A model generated the notes under the pieces. The model saw only the letters and a list, made by a program, of their open reading frames with translations. It searched no databases and was not told the origin of the DNA. The translations under genes were made by a program, and so were the position numbers. Shown here piece by piece: positions 61,034 to 64,000 of a stretch of DNA of 64,000 bases. The stretch is taken from the NCBI GenBank assembly GCA_036877525.1, contig JAZGTH010000007.1, forward strand, positions 9,609,501-9,673,500. The letters are read 5' to 3'. Position 1 is the first letter of the stretch, and every line of letters begins with the position of its first letter. The stretch is from Chromobotia macracanthus (taxonomy: Eukaryota; Chordata; Actinopteri; Cypriniformes; Botiidae).

Positions 61034-61479
61034 GTGCACACTGTGTGCAAAATTCATTCCTGGAATTGCTTCCACTAATTAGTAGGACTACCAGGTGAAA
61101 ATTATTCATTGTTTCAGCCAGCAAAGTATTGACAATTACAACACTGGACTGCATTGTATGCCTGCATTCATGAGCGCTTGTGCTGTGATGTTTGTATTAT
61201 GTTCCTGCAACCCTTTGCAGGTCAGCAGATTTAAAGTCAAGTGTGCAATGTGTAAACCTCACTTCCCTGATCTGAAGAGGTGCACTAGCAACTATCGTTG
61301 GAGGCCATGGTCTTTAGACTTTTTGTTAGCATGCACGGTTCCCATGGCAGCTTTATCACTGGTTCAAACCCCCTCAGAGCAGATCAAGCAGAACTGGCAA
61401 CATAAACTAAAGAACGTTCAAAAACTTCAGTTATACTTGAACTTCACCAGTGATCATCTCAAGAATGGGCCCTGGTGAG

Positions 61480-62110
61480 GATGGTGTGTGTTTGGAGGAA
61501 CCCTAGTGGGGAACAATGGCAGTACACAGAGAAAAGCAGAAATACAGAACTGTCACAGAACTTACAATATGGACTGGGACAGAAATCTCAAGCAGGGTCA
61601 GGGCAGATGACACATCATATACAGGATTCGACAAAGTTGCACTGGGATGCAGACAAAGGTACAGATTCTGGGAAAGCACACTAAGACACTAAGGCTGAGG
61701 ACACAGACACTAGCTAGGTCAGGAGCAGGGCACACAGACACTGGGGTTCTGAACCCAGACACTGAGGATGGCACTGACATAGGAACAAGTCAGGGGCTGA
61801 CAAGAGAGACATCTGGAGCAGGCTCACGCAAACAAGCCTGCATCGCAGCAGCAATTCAAATTGGCTGTGACAGGACTGGGGCAGATATGGTCTCTGCTTC
61901 AAGCTCTGGGAGAGACACGGCTTCTATCGCTGACTCTAGGATTGACATGGGATCTGTGGCACAAGCAGTGTAGGGGAAGGCAGTGTGCTGACCTACTCTG
62001 GCAGGAGCATACAGGTTAGAGAAGGCATTCATAGAGAGAGTACTGGTTCTGGCAAGAGTGGTGGGTTCTGATGCCAGCTTAAGATCATAACCCATTAGGC
62101 AGACCTTGAG
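61480..62110. repeat. GC-richer interspersed repeat block
   Basis: The + strand is purine-rich, with degenerate internal repetition of GACACAGACACT, GACACTGAGG and GGGCACACAGACACTGG. Both strands show open frames (61,647-61,973 on +; 61,856-62,269 on -) with no recognisable domain. The texture resembles the blocks at 7,900 and 10,440. Probably transposon-derived; family undetermined. Confidence 0.45.
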
Positions 62111-63440
62111 CATTAGGCAGAACTCCAAAAATGTACTCCTTGAGAGTGAGCTGATCATTAGGAATAAACAGTGCATATGTAACATCCCACTGCTCATCCA
62201 GTACAACACAACAGGAACATAAACCAAAAAATCTGAGGCTTTATTCACACTGCATGTGAAATCCTGCAAGTTATGTGGTCAGATCACATTTTTTACTGTT
62301 CAGACTGCAGCTGCTTTTGCTGGCATGGCAACATCGGTTGTCATAGTGATGATTCAAACTTGCACAGGTTTACCACGTGAAAACTTTTAGAAACAGATGT
62401 TTCACCCATGATGATGTTTTTCTTGAGCACGGTATTCAAATCTTACATTTGTTGCAAACATCGGCATAAATCAACATGAAAGGTTGACACATGCAAGGTT
62501 TTTTTCTTCTGTCACTGCAGGCTTTGCTGCTAGACCCCCAAAGAGTGATGACTGGTGGAAACGTCACTCTGAACTTGTCCTCTGTCCTCTTCTTATGTCT
62601 CTTTGTTTTACATCTTAGAAAACCCAACGTAACACTCTTTCAGTAAATTGGCAAAAGACAAACAAACAAACAAACATAAAAACATTTAATTCGATCTGAC
62701 CATTCAGACTGAGATACATTAACAAATATCTGATTTTGTTTGAAACCTCTGAAGGTGTGAATCAGAATCACAGAAATTATTTTTTTCTGGGCAGATAGTC
62801 TTTAATAAGTGAAAAAGATAATAGGATCTCTGTAAGTGTGGATGGAGATTGATTGGAAGTTACCAAGAAATACTGGTGAAAGGTCATGTGAGAGGAGGTA
62901 AACCTCTATTATGGCTGGGATTGGCTGTTTACGCTGTCATAGTTCATAGCTCATAGTAGCTTTGCAAATTAACTTGATTCCGTCCACAATAGAAACAGAC
63001 AGAATAATTACAGAAAAAACAGCTGACCTACTGACACCACCATTTTGGTTCACATCTAAATCAAAATGACTGTGAGCAAGCTGGTTGTTGACAACCGTGT
63101 CAGTTCATTTAGATTAATGGTGTCTGTGACATTATGCACCTGTAGTGTTTGGTAGGATTTGGTGACTAATGATCTGCTAAGGTGACAATTAATAGGAATA
63201 GCAGTTAGTAGTTAGAAATTAAAAAGAATATTGTTAAATGGGTACTCTGTATTATTGCAGTTGGTTTTAGGGAAAAACATGGTCAGCGTCACAACACAGG
63301 TTGATGACAATGTCCATTTAACCAATCAAAAATTAGCTTATCAGGTGAAATCAATATCAAACATAACCCAGAGGTGAAAGTAGACCATGTATGAATATAA
63401 AATATTTACATAACATTTTTTGTGTATTTCCATGTTTGTT
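62111..63440. other. Intergenic DNA
   Basis: No gene recognised. Contains a short (CAAA)n run near 62,657-62,676. Confidence 0.5.
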
Positions 63441-63570
63441 TTAAATTTATTGAACAAACCCCACCCACACACACATGCACACACTAACTCACTGGCATTG
63501 CAAATATATAAAACTTTACAACAGTCCCCGGTCTCCCTTATATATACACATGGGAGTAATAAGAAAACAA

Positions 63571-63830
63571 GGTACAGATGTGAACAATTGAAACAATGTA
63601 AGAAGAGAAACAACAAAAACTGTGATATGACTTCAAAATAAAAGCACACAAAATAACACAGACAGAGAAAATAATCAAACCTAGTGATCCACAGAAAGTC
63701 CCAGAAAGTCCCTTTCACCAATGAAAGTCCCAGATAACATGAGACTGCCAACATCTGGTTCCATGGTGGATTAAAAACGTCTGATTAGTAAGGAGAACAG
63801 AATGTTTCTGCCCATTAAAGTAATGGAATT
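63571..63830. repeat. Dispersed repeat, copy 2 of 2
   Basis: Direct, diverged copy of 60,540-60,795, about 3 kb away. A 17-bp internal duplication of AGAAAGTCCC words lies near 63,692-63,710. The - strand frame at 63,341-63,754 overlaps it and has no recognisable domain. Confidence 0.7.
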
Positions 63831-64000
63831 TTTTGTTTTTTCTGAATGAGTGAATGACGTTGTTGGCTGTGTTAGTGGTTGTCTCAGTTCAGGGGTGAAG
63901 TATAAGGCAATCCACCAGGCACATTCTTGGCTTTTGTGGCTATAGGATACAGGAAATTCTAGTTCCACAACCCAGTTAATGTGCCTCTAATAATCCCTGC

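Noticed and set aside
61647..62269. Overlapping 108- and 137-codon frames on opposite strands
   Set aside because: Both come from a degenerate purine-rich repeat block. Neither shows a known domain or splice partners.
60540..63830. Complete LTR retrotransposon
   Set aside because: The direct repeats are too diverged, and no gag/pol frame, primer-binding site or polypurine tract was found between them.
1..64000. CRISPR arrays, rRNA genes, prokaryotic operons or viral genes
   Set aside because: The repeats seen are microsatellites or dispersed transposon relics, and the sequence is vertebrate nuclear DNA. Nothing supports these classes.

Overview
The window is vertebrate nuclear DNA: intron-bearing genes with canonical splice signals, AT-rich spacers, microsatellites and many small transposon relics. 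The gene sequences and the repeats (an L2/CR1-type LINE 3' end, a hAT element, several short DNA-transposon derivatives) indicate a teleost, probably an otophysan or cyprinid-like fish. The species is inferred, not shown.

Layout. Positions 1-20,170 are intergenic, with no supportable gene. A gpr89 (Golgi pH regulator) locus runs on the + strand from 20,401 to 23,481. pdzk1 (four-PDZ scaffold, also called NHERF3) lies on the - strand, tail to tail with gpr89, from 30,448 down to about 25,418; its probable 5'UTR exon ends at 32,151. A cholecystokinin/gastrin receptor gene (cckbr) runs on the + strand from 35,390 to 50,186. It has five coding exons and a complete 442-codon reading frame, and is head to head with pdzk1. 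Positions 50,311-64,000 are intergenic and include a 1.27-kb non-autonomous hAT element with a perfect 8-bp target-site duplication.

The strongest anomaly is gpr89. The 14-codon first exon is present, and so are the exons for the last ~152 residues. The exons for roughly residues 15-303 are absent from the 1.36 kb between them, which holds a 5'-truncated LINE. The last exon also lacks an AG acceptor (CG instead), and two residues conserved in the family are changed. Together these suggest a decayed or internally deleted copy, or an assembly misjoin. By contrast, cckbr and the first seven coding exons of pdzk1 join in frame with canonical splice sites.

The three genes do not form a pathway. 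gpr89 encodes a Golgi anion channel/pH regulator, pdzk1 an apical-membrane transporter scaffold of kidney and gut epithelium, and cckbr a Gq-coupled peptide receptor. GPR89 and PDZK1 are also neighbours in human (1q21.1), so that part looks like conserved synteny. Linkage to cckbr is not one I know from mammals. No CRISPR array, rRNA or intact tRNA gene was seen.
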